From Campylobacterales bacterium (GTDB lineage Bacteria > Campylobacterota > Campylobacteria > Campylobacterales > QNZT01), in contig JALSQA010000187.1 of assembly GCA_026985685.1 (NCBI GenBank), positions 1-11,855 of the forward strand: a DNA stretch of 11,855 bases, given 5' to 3'. The notes beneath the pieces were generated by a model that made no database searches, was not told the origin of the DNA, and worked only from the letters and a program-made list of their open reading frames with translations. The position numbers were made by a program, and so were the translations under genes. Numbering within the stretch: position 1 is the stretch's first letter; each line of letters starts with the position of its first letter. This document shows positions 6,422 to 11,855 of this stretch, piece by piece.

Positions 6422-6450
6422 TTTATCATTATTTATACAGGAGATATAAG

Positions 6451-7203
6451 ATGAAGATTTTGACAACATTACTAACCACAGCAACACTACTTTTGGCAAG
6501 TCCTACAGCAAATGAGATCGTGCAAAAAAGTGACAAGATACGAAATCCAAGTAGCTCATTTTACCAAAAGGGACTCATTACAGAGTATAAACGCGCTAAA
6601 AAGATAGACAGTATGCTTATCAGTATCTACTCAAAAGAGAGTGATGGGCAGTTTAAGACTATCGTTCGTATCTTAAAACCTAAAAAAGATAAAGATAAGT
6701 TGATTTTACGAGATGGCAATAGTATGTGGCTTTATGATCCAAACTCAAAAGCTTTAGCACAGATGTCACCACAGCAAAGACTCATGGGGCAATCCTCTAG
6801 TGCGGATGTGATGAGTGCGAACTTTGCAAAAGATTATAAGCTAAAACTTGAAGGCACAGAGCACATCAAAGATGGTTCCAAAAAACAAAGAGAGTGTTAC
6901 AAAATCTCGATGGAAGCGATTAGTGATGATGTGAGTTATCCTTTTGTGGAGTATTGGGTGGATGTAGAGAACTTTTATCCAATCTCTGCAAAGTTTTATT
7001 CGGCAAATAGAGACTTACTGAAAAAGAGTTATTATCGTAAGTTTAAAGAAGTTTTGGGGCAGATTCGACCAACTCAGGTTTTGATATTTGATGGTGTGGA
7101 TACGAGTAAAGCGACTAAGATGGAGTTTGCAGATACAAAAAACAAAGAGTTGCCTGATTTTTGGTTTAACAAAGAGTATCTCTCAAAATTTACCGAGGAG
7201 TAG
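6451..7203 (+). CDS. LolA-like outer-membrane lipoprotein-sorting protein
   Basis: 250 residues with a signal peptide (MKILTTLLTTATLLLAS), so periplasmic. The sequence fits the COG2834-type LolA-like family: TANEIVQKSDKIRNP, a strand-rich region with IVRILKPKKDKDKLILRDGNSMWLYDP, then the characteristic SPQQRLMGQSSSADVMSANFAKDY (106-129) and a C-terminal WVDVENFYPISAKFYS repeat of strands. Known LolA carries lipoproteins across the periplasm in a hydrophobic half-barrel cavity. Members of this longer family commonly sit beside transporters rather than in the housekeeping Lol pathway, and the cargo may be a lipid or lipoprotein. The stop is two bases before the next ATG, so it forms a tight pair with the beta-barrel gene. 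It has its own promoter element (28-bp repeat). Confidence 0.85.
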   Translation: MKILTTLLTTATLLLASPTANEIVQKSDKIRNPSSSFYQKGLITEYKRAKKIDSMLISIYSKESDGQFKTIVRILKPKKDKDKLILRDGNSMWLYDPNSKALAQMSPQQRLMGQSSSADVMSANFAKDYKLKLEGTEHIKDGSKKQRECYKISMEAISDDVSYPFVEYWVDVENFYPISAKFYSANRDLLKKSYYRKFKEVLGQIRPTQVLIFDGVDTSKATKMEFADTKNKELPDFWFNKEYLSKFTEE

Positions 7204-7205
7204 TG

Positions 7206-8441
7206 ATGAGGTTTTTGTGGTTACTGCTTCTTGTCTCTATCATGATACGGGCAGATGAGTTGGATTTTTTAGATGAGATAGATAGTGATGTAGGGTCATT
7301 TGAAGAGAAAAAAAGTGCTGTGGATGCGAGGGTGAAACTTAGTTTTTTGAAAAATGAATCAAGCGATGATGATAAGATTTTCTATCTTCGTTTAGCTAAG
7401 CAGGAGAAAAATTATCTATATGATGTGCGATTTATCGCTGATGAAGATACTCAAAGTTTCAATATCAAAGAACTTTACTACAAGGGGAATTTTGCCGAAA
7501 AATCTTTTTATGAAGTAGGTAGAATCAACATCAAAGAGGGAGTTTCCAGAGGGTATAATCCTACTGATTATTTTAAAGGAACACACTCTTTGACACTATC
7601 AAATGACCCAAAAGAGCGAAAGGAAAATCGTCTTGGTTCGCTTCTTTTTTCCCAAACACTGTTTTTGGACAAATGGACACTCAAAGCAATCTATTCACCT
7701 AAAATATCTGTTTCTAAAAACACGCTGCTAAGTGATGCCAAATATATCGGTTTGCACTTAGATGAGAGTAACTATCATGATAGGGCTTCTTTGTATGTGG
7801 ATTATAGTGGCTTTGAGGATGTGAGTTCTTCTGTGATTTTGCACTACAATGAAGATGATTTGAACTTTGGATTTAATCTAAGTTACATCTATGATAGCTG
7901 GATCGTATATCTTGAAAATTCACTCAAATATGCAAAAAATGAGATCTCAAAACTCGAAATCAATCCTGCCATCAGAGATCAATTTTCAAGCAATAAAAAA
8001 TATATCGATCAAGCTACTTTGGGAATAAATTATACCAGTGCTTCAAATATCGTTACAACAGTTGAATATATCTTTAATAGTGGGGGATTGGATGATGATG
8101 ACTGGGATAGATGGTTTGAACTTGGGAAAAATCCACTTTATGCTAGAGAGTTGGGCAGTATAAGAGAACAAATAGCAAAAAAAGAGTCCATACAGAGTCG
8201 TCAATCTTTATTTGTACTTTCTCGTGCAAGTGATGTGATGACAAACTTAGATGCTTCAGTTTTGGCTTGGGTCAATCCCTATGATGGTAGTTCTCTTAGT
8301 CAAGTGGGTCTTGAATATAGCTATCATGATAACTTGCAGACCAATCTATTTTTGAGAAATTATCGTGGAAAAACAGATAGCGAATATGGCAGTGCATTAA
8401 ACGATTATGAAGTGCTTATAGAGGCTGAATATCTATTTTAG
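7206..8441 (+). CDS. outer-membrane beta-barrel protein
   Basis: 411 residues with a signal peptide (MRFLWLLLLVSIMIRA) followed by an acidic linker (DELDFLDEIDSD). The remainder is alternating amphipathic strands rich in Tyr, Ser, Asn and Asp. The segment EVGRINIKEGVSRGYNPTDYF resembles the GR..G.G...NPTDFF motif of DUF1302-like porin-type barrels. The chain ends EVLIEAEYLF, with the C-terminal aromatic residue expected for assembly by the Bam machinery. The ATG at 7206 is preferred over an in-frame GTG at 7203 because AGGAG (7196-7200) is five bases from it. Coupled to the LolA-like gene, it would be the outer-membrane end of the block. The exact family is uncertain; the barrel assignment is stronger than the DUF1302 likeness. 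Confidence 0.78.
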   Translation: MRFLWLLLLVSIMIRADELDFLDEIDSDVGSFEEKKSAVDARVKLSFLKNESSDDDKIFYLRLAKQEKNYLYDVRFIADEDTQSFNIKELYYKGNFAEKSFYEVGRINIKEGVSRGYNPTDYFKGTHSLTLSNDPKERKENRLGSLLFSQTLFLDKWTLKAIYSPKISVSKNTLLSDAKYIGLHLDESNYHDRASLYVDYSGFEDVSSSVILHYNEDDLNFGFNLSYIYDSWIVYLENSLKYAKNEISKLEINPAIRDQFSSNKKYIDQATLGINYTSASNIVTTVEYIFNSGGLDDDDWDRWFELGKNPLYARELGSIREQIAKKESIQSRQSLFVLSRASDVMTNLDASVLAWVNPYDGSSLSQVGLEYSYHDNLQTNLFLRNYRGKTDSEYGSALNDYEVLIEAEYLF

Positions 8442-8447
8442 TACAAT
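8442..8447 (+). promoter_or_regulatory. -10-like hexamer just upstream of the AraC-GyrI start
   Basis: TACAAT ends six bases before the ATG, so transcription from it would start at the A of the start codon. There is no Shine-Dalgarno sequence in the 12-base gap after the barrel gene, which makes a leaderless message possible. No convincing -35 is present. In AT-rich DNA such hexamers are common, so this is weak on its own. Confidence 0.3.
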
Positions 8448-8453
8448 ACTTTT

Positions 8454-9263
8454 ATGGATACACACAACAAAGCAATGCAAAAAGTTTTAGAGAAGATTGA
8501 AGATGATTTGGAGTATGTTTCGATTGAAGATTTGATATCTGTATCGGGGTATTCTTACTATCATTTTCATCGTATTTTTAAGGCTTATACCGGTGAAACA
8601 CTCAACAAATACATCAAACGAATCTTACTTGAAAAAGCACTTCACGCTATGCAAATGGATAAAGAAAACATCACAGCCATCGCCATGAAGTCAGGCTACA
8701 ACACACCTTCTGCTTTCAATAAAGCTTTCAAAGAGATGTTTGGAGTAAATCCCAGCCAGTACAAAGAAAACCTCAAACCAAAACGAAAAGAGTATGCCGA
8801 CATCAAACCCGTAAGGATAGAAACTATTGAAGCAATTCCTGTATATATGATTCGGCATGTAGGGGATTATTCACGGCTGGATAGTATTTGGGAAAAGCTG
8901 ATATCGTTTGCTACAAAACACAAGCTTTTTAATCGTCATTTTTATGCATATGCTATCGCTTATGATAACCCTGACATCTCAGACAACACAAAACTACGAT
9001 ACGATGCCTGTATCTCAAAAACAAAAGAGATACAAAATGCTCCACTACAATCCAAGTATCTTGAGGGTGGAAAGTATGCAGTGTTTTTACACAAAGGAAC
9101 TCATGAAAAGTTAGTAGATACCTATGACGCTATCTTTGGAAATTGGTTTTATAAAAATGATATCTCTTTTCGTGATATGCCAGTGATTCAAAAGTTTTTA
9201 AATAATAAAAAAGAAACATCAAAAGAGGAGTTATTGACTGAGGTTTATGTGCCTATTGTTTAA
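8454..9263 (+). CDS. AraC-family regulator with C-terminal GyrI-like ligand-binding domain
   Basis: 269 residues. The N-terminal half is an AraC DNA-binding domain with two helix-turn-helices: about 23-45 (SIEDLISVSGYSYYHFHRIFKAYTG) and about 72-98 (ITAIAMKSGYNTPSAFNKAFKEMFG), ending in the typical NPSQYK. From about residue 115 it becomes a GyrI-like domain (VRIETIEAIPVYMIRHVGDYSR, LEGGKYAVFLHKGTHEKL, then the C-terminal EVYVPI strand). This order, DNA-binding first, is that of Rob-type regulators, whose GyrI-like domains bind hydrophobic small molecules. The gene begins 12 bases after the beta-barrel stop and lacks a ribosome site. Its position points to control of the envelope block, and the 28-bp repeats are candidate binding sites, but this is inferred. 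Confidence 0.92.
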   Translation: MDTHNKAMQKVLEKIEDDLEYVSIEDLISVSGYSYYHFHRIFKAYTGETLNKYIKRILLEKALHAMQMDKENITAIAMKSGYNTPSAFNKAFKEMFGVNPSQYKENLKPKRKEYADIKPVRIETIEAIPVYMIRHVGDYSRLDSIWEKLISFATKHKLFNRHFYAYAIAYDNPDISDNTKLRYDACISKTKEIQNAPLQSKYLEGGKYAVFLHKGTHEKLVDTYDAIFGNWFYKNDISFRDMPVIQKFLNNKKETSKEELLTEVYVPIV

Positions 9264-9296
9264 AACAGATACTAAAAATGAATCATAGTATCTGTT
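9264..9296. terminator. hairpin between convergent genes, probable bidirectional terminator
   Basis: Perfect arms AACAGATACTA (9264-9274) and TAGTATCTGTT (9286-9296) enclose an 11-base loop. It sits directly after the AraC-GyrI stop and eight bases from the stop of the minus-strand MoaF-like gene. On the minus strand the stem runs into TTTT, so it may serve that direction better. Confidence 0.6.
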
Positions 9297-9304
9297 ATAA
9301 TTTC

Positions 9305-9694
9305 CTATTTCAAAATCTTAGCCCCATGAAAATGCAGTATATTTTTCTCTTTTGTGACGATTAGAGCTGAGCCATAGAGTATCTTTTGGTTAAAGTCTAT
9401 GAGCAAAGTGACATGATCACCATACTCTTTTTCATACCACGACACCATATAAACATTTTGATAAACCTCAAAAGCTGTATAAGGGAAAGCACCCCACCAT
9501 TTAGTGGGTGCCGAACCTGTTAGATACTGATAGCTGACTCCTTTTGGTTCAAACTTGACATGATAAGAGCGTCCAGATGTATAATGATAAGTTATCTCTG
9601 TTCCATCAAGTTTGTGCGTCTCTTTGCTTAACTCCATAGCGTGTAACTGGAAGCTTACTATCAATAGACAAAAGAGCTTCAATAACCGTATCAT
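9305..9694 (-). CDS. secreted MoaF/calycin-like small protein
   Basis: 129 residues with a clear signal peptide (MIRLLKLFCLLIVSFQLHA, cut before MELS), so periplasmic. The mature part is a small beta-rich domain with repeated strand motifs: GTEITYHYTSGRSYHVKFEPKGVSYQYL, then the WWG.FPY segment and EVYQNVYMVSWYEKEYGDHVTLLIDF. This pattern resembles MoaF-like/calycin small-molecule-binding barrels, an assignment made from memory of the family pattern and not certain. The gene begins five bases after the stop of the AhpD-like gene with AGGA at 9704-9707, so it is co-transcribed with it. No catalytic residues can be named. Confidence 0.55.
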   Translation of the reverse strand: MIRLLKLFCLLIVSFQLHAMELSKETHKLDGTEITYHYTSGRSYHVKFEPKGVSYQYLTGSAPTKWWGAFPYTAFEVYQNVYMVSWYEKEYGDHVTLLIDFNQKILYGSALIVTKEKNILHFHGAKILK

Positions 9695-9699
9695 GATAT

Positions 9700-10230
9700 T
9701 TAATCCTGCTCTACTTTGAAAGTTTCAAAAAGGGTATTGATAACCAACATGTGGCTGGCAGAATGAACGATGTCAAAGATTTCTATCTCACTGATACCTT
9801 GATCTTTTAGAGCATCTACATCTTCTTGTGTGATGGCGTGTGGATTTTTTAAAGAACTCATGGCAAAGAGTAAAAGTGCTTTGTTTTTTGCATGAAGTGG
9901 GGCTTTCTCTGGTGATGTTATGATCTCTTGAAGTAGATCTTGCGAAAAACCATAATAGTTTATGAGCATGCCACCATTAAATCCTACACAATACGCACAA
10001 TCATTTGCTTCTGATACCAAATATCGTATGACGGTTTGAAGTTTTTGATGTTCTTGGTCTTTTGAGAGTGTCTGTTTGATTTGATTCCATTGCATCTCTA
10101 ATGCTTGAGGGTTTGCACTCCAAAGTCGTATGCCGTTTGGCACTGAACCAAATGCCTCTTCAATCTCGTCAAATATCTTTTTGACATCGCCTGTGGCTGT
10201 TTGTGTAGTTGGTATGTTGAGTAAACTCAT
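9700..10230 (-). CDS. carboxymuconolactone decarboxylase / AhpD-like protein
   Basis: 176 residues, soluble. It is an all-helical CMD-family protein of the peroxidase-related type. The redox pair is present in NDCAYCVGFN (Cys78, Cys81), preceded by SEA (Glu74). In AhpD the residue four after the second cysteine is His; here it is Asn85, so the proton-relay residue is changed. Known members reduce peroxides or disulfides through the CxxC. The start at 10230 is chosen because AAGGA lies seven bases ahead. A longer reading to 10320 would run through the operator palindrome and into the NmrA gene end and is rejected. It has its own copy of the 44-bp leader with a TGTAC-N6-GTACA operator and is followed directly by the MoaF-like gene. 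Confidence 0.88.
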   Translation of the reverse strand: MSLLNIPTTQTATGDVKKIFDEIEEAFGSVPNGIRLWSANPQALEMQWNQIKQTLSKDQEHQKLQTVIRYLVSEANDCAYCVGFNGGMLINYYGFSQDLLQEIITSPEKAPLHAKNKALLLFAMSSLKNPHAITQEDVDALKDQGISEIEIFDIVHSASHMLVINTLFETFKVEQD

Positions 10231-10236
10231 GGTTAA

Positions 10237-10280
10237 TTCCTTTATATTTATATGTACTAATTGGTACAAAAATGTACACC
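10237..10280 (-). repeat. 44-bp exact direct repeat, copy 1 (leader of AhpD-like gene)
   Basis: Identical over 44 bases to 11165-11208. It contains the ribosome-site complement TTCCTTT, the AT-rich stretch TATATTTATA, the 16-bp palindrome at 10253-10268 and an extra TGTACA at 10273-10278. Flanks differ at once on the left and are only partly similar on the right. It is a duplicated control region giving the AhpD-like gene the same regulation as the NmrA-like gene. Confidence 0.9.
10253..10268. promoter_or_regulatory. TetR 3 operator candidate (AhpD-like gene)
   Basis: TGTACTAATTGGTACA has perfect 5-bp arms (TGTAC/GTACA) around TAATTG. It ends 22 bases upstream of the AhpD-like start on the minus strand. 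The same sequence recurs at 11181-11196, and a variant with the same arms at 11243-11258. Confidence 0.72.
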
Positions 10281-10310
10281 ACTGTTTGCTTATCTTATCT
10301 CTTGTTGGAT

Positions 10311-11159
10311 TTAACTCCAAACACTTTTGTTGTTAATAACAAATTCCTTAAAAGAGATAGGTTTTTTCCCTGTGATTTTCTCTACTGTATCTGTTAATTC
10401 TTCAGCATATCCTAGCACTGTAGCATGGTTTAAATCCATCATGACATCAATGAAAAATGGTGGAAATTGTTTCTCTGTCATTCCTTGGATTGCGGCATCA
10501 TCTGGTACGGCTATATATTGTGTATCTTTGCCTAATATGTTATTCATTTGCTCAACAGCTTCACCATAAGATAAAGATTCAGTACCTGTAATTGTCAATG
10601 TTTCATTTTTGTATTTTTCAGGATTGAGTAAAATCTCCATGCTTACCAAAGCAATATCTCGCACATCAATCCAACCAAGTTTACCATCTCCAGCAGGCAA
10701 ATAGAGTGTCCCATTTTTATAATCATCTGCCATTAGCGTACTTAAATTTTGCATAAAAAATTGTGGTGCAATGATAGTATAATTCAATCCACTATTTATC
10801 ACACTATTATCTATTTCACGAATTTTTTTCATAAAATCCAAATCCAAATCATTTTTGGCAATAGCAGCTGATAATCTAACGATATGTTTAATTCCACTTT
10901 TTTGGGCAGAAGACACAATGTTTTTTCCCCATTGAACCATATCAGGATGAGTTGGCATCAGCATAAAAAGTGTGTCCATGCCTTTCATAGCCTTTTCAAT
11001 GGATAAAACATCTGCAAAATCTATTGATATATGATGACTCTCTTCTCGTGTATTGCTACTTGTTCCAGCTAAAAAATCAGCTCCTTTGTTCTTTAGTAAA
11101 TCTATTAGATGAGAACCTATATTTCCTGTAGCACCTAAAACTAATATTTTATTTGACAT
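10311..11159 (-). CDS. NmrA-like NAD(P)-binding oxidoreductase
   Basis: 282 residues, soluble. It is an atypical short-chain dehydrogenase of the NmrA/QOR2 type. The nucleotide site GATGNIG (GxxGxxG, residues 9-15) follows the first strand, and the body holds VRLSAAIAKND, the YTIIAPQFFMQNL segment, GWIDVRDIALVSM and ETLTITGTESLSYGEAV, all typical. Relatives are NAD(P)H:quinone oxidoreductases or redox sensors, often beside electrophile-responsive regulators. The start at 11159 is chosen because AAGGA (11166-11170) is six bases ahead. A longer reading to 11207 would cross the operator palindrome and is rejected. It lies between TetR 3 and the AhpD-like gene, all minus strand, with two TGTAC-N6-GTACA palindromes upstream. 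Confidence 0.9.
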   Translation of the reverse strand: MSNKILVLGATGNIGSHLIDLLKNKGADFLAGTSSNTREESHHISIDFADVLSIEKAMKGMDTLFMLMPTHPDMVQWGKNIVSSAQKSGIKHIVRLSAAIAKNDLDLDFMKKIREIDNSVINSGLNYTIIAPQFFMQNLSTLMADDYKNGTLYLPAGDGKLGWIDVRDIALVSMEILLNPEKYKNETLTITGTESLSYGEAVEQMNNILGKDTQYIAVPDDAAIQGMTEKQFPPFFIDVMMDLNHATVLGYAEELTDTVEKITGKKPISFKEFVINNKSVWS

Positions 11160-11164
11160 AATAT

Positions 11165-11208
11165 TTCCTTTATATTTATATGTACTAATTGGTACAAAAA
11201 TGTACACC
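11165..11208 (-). repeat. 44-bp exact direct repeat, copy 2 (leader of NmrA-like gene)
   Basis: Identical to 10237-10280. It carries the ribosome-site complement, palindrome 11181-11196 and the extra TGTACA at 11201-11206. It lies 5-49 bases upstream of the NmrA-like start. Which copy is the original cannot be read from the sequence, but this one has an additional palindrome farther upstream. Confidence 0.9.
11181..11196. promoter_or_regulatory. TetR 3 operator candidate, proximal to NmrA-like gene
   Basis: TGTACTAATTGGTACA, identical to the site at 10253-10268, ends 21 bases before the NmrA-like start on the minus strand. A repressor here would cover the promoter or early leader. Confidence 0.72.
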
Positions 11209-11242
11209 TCTATTTGAAACCGTTCTCTTTCTCATTAATATA

Positions 11243-11258
11243 TGTACCAAATAGTACA
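11243..11258. promoter_or_regulatory. TetR 3 operator candidate, distal
   Basis: TGTACCAAATAGTACA has the same TGTAC/GTACA arms and six-base spacer. It lies 62 bases, centre to centre, from the proximal site, about six helical turns, so two dimers could lie on the same DNA face. Confidence 0.68.
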
Positions 11259-11270
11259 AAAATAATCAAT

Positions 11271-11315
11271 AAAAAAGATATTGGAATTGTCTTATAAAAA
11301 ACTACTCCAATATCT
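11271..11315 (-). terminator. Rho-independent terminator of TetR 3
   Basis: On the minus strand, AGATATTGGA (11315-11306, overlapping the end of the coding region) pairs perfectly with TCCAATATCT (11285-11276) across a 20-base loop and runs into TTTTTT (11276-11271). It separates TetR 3 from the NmrA-like gene, which then needs its own promoter. The loop is long, which lowers confidence. Confidence 0.55.
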
Positions 11316-11855
11316 CTTTTAGATTTTCTATCAAATCCTCTATCAACTCTGAGGACGCACCTGCCTGTATGGTGACGACCAAGCCGTTAAGTGCGTTCAT
11401 ATAGCGTCCTGCTATGGTCTTTGCATCTTTTGGATTTTTTATCTCTCCTCTGTCTTTGGCATCTTGTATCAACGCTTCAAACATATCTTGCATAAAGTTA
11501 AATTCATAGCTTATCTGTCGGCTAAGGTCTTCATAACGGTTGTAACACTCTTTGCCAGAGTTGATAAGCAGACATCCCTTAACTTTGCCTGTCTCTTCAA
11601 GCTCCTTGATAGTCAGATTCATGAGTGTAAGCATCGCCTCTTTTGAACCTACTTTTTCTTTGAGATTTCTCATATATTGCATATTTTGTTCTCGGTAGAG
11701 TGCTAAGGTTTTTGAAAAAATATCCTCTTTACTTTTAAAAGTAGCATAAAAAGAACTTTTCTTGATACCCATCGCTTTTAGCAGATTATCAAGCGAAGTA
11801 TTGTCATAGCCATGCTCCCAAAAATAGTGCATAGCTCGGATTAATACTTCTGTCT
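11302..11855 (-). CDS. TetR/AcrR-family transcriptional regulator (TetR 3), 5' end outside window
   Basis: The frame remains open to the window edge. Upstream of the first ATG in view (11832) it reads TEVLIRA and continues naturally into MHYFWEHGYDNTSLDNLL, the usual first helices of a TetR domain, so the true start lies beyond 11855. The helix-turn-helix is MGIKKSSFYATFKSKEDIF. The C-terminal domain contains KGCLLINSGKEC, the GCLL(v)N motif seen in AcrR/NemR-like regulators; in NemR cysteine chemistry senses electrophiles. The gene is upstream of, and on the same strand as, the NmrA-like gene, separated by a terminator and palindromic operators. It is the probable repressor of the NmrA-like and AhpD-like genes. 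Confidence 0.9.
   Translation of the reverse strand, partial: TEVLIRAMHYFWEHGYDNTSLDNLLKAMGIKKSSFYATFKSKEDIFSKTLALYREQNMQYMRNLKEKVGSKEAMLTLMNLTIKELEETGKVKGCLLINSGKECYNRYEDLSRQISYEFNFMQDMFEALIQDAKDRGEIKNPKDAKTIAGRYMNALNGLVVTIQAGASSELIEDLIENLKEILE

Noticed and set aside
10231..10320. Longer N-terminus for the AhpD-like protein
   Set aside because: It reads through the operator and overlaps the NmrA-like gene end; the ATG at 10230 has a good ribosome site and the normal family start.
11160..11207. Sixteen extra N-terminal residues for the NmrA-like protein
   Set aside because: They translate the operator palindrome; the ATG at 11159 gives the expected MSNKILVLGATG start with AAGGA ahead.
11830..11832. 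ATG at 11832 as the true start of TetR 3
   Set aside because: The frame is open to the window edge and the upstream residues continue the first TetR helix, so the start is outside the window.

Overview
The window is AT-rich, gene-dense bacterial DNA. Start codons have purine-rich AGGAG-type ribosome sites and many proteins are envelope proteins. Low GC and the protein flavour suggest a Campylobacterota-type organism (Sulfurimonas, Arcobacter or Sulfurovum-like). This is inference: there is no rRNA or marker gene. There are 16 genes, two cut by the window edges. I see no tRNA, rRNA, CRISPR array, insertion sequence or integrase.

Layout. (1) 1-231: 3' end of an unrecognised gene, then a hairpin. 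(2) 275-1410: TetR regulator 1 divergent from an isochorismatase-family hydrolase, with a 16-bp palindrome between them. (3) 1425-3718: TetR regulator 2 divergent from a three-gene operon (SpoIIAA-like/STAS protein, five-segment membrane protein, steroid 5-alpha-reductase/ICMT-like membrane protein). A near-consensus promoter has an operator on its start site, and a second operator lies in front of the regulator. (4) 3825-8441: an envelope-trafficking block made of a LolD/MacB-type ATPase, an FtsX/LolE-type permease, a YtfJ-like periplasmic protein, a LolA-like carrier and an outer-membrane beta-barrel. A 28-bp element repeated with one mismatch precedes each half. (5) 8454-9263: an AraC-type regulator with a GyrI-like sensor domain, directly behind the barrel gene. 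(6) 9305-11159, minus strand: a secreted MoaF/calycin-like protein, a carboxymuconolactone decarboxylase/AhpD-like protein and an NmrA-type NAD(P)-binding protein. The last two each carry the same exact 44-bp leader with a 16-bp palindrome. (7) 11302 to the right edge: TetR regulator 3, 5' end missing, followed by its own terminator.

How it works together (inference): the window is a string of small stress or detoxification modules, each beside its own one-component regulator. All six palindromes next to the three TetR genes share one design: 16 bp, five-base arms, core ACY-N4-RGT, differing mainly in the three outer bases. The five-gene envelope block would link inner membrane, periplasm and outer membrane and may be controlled by the adjacent AraC-GyrI protein. 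It is the best candidate for an incompletely described system.
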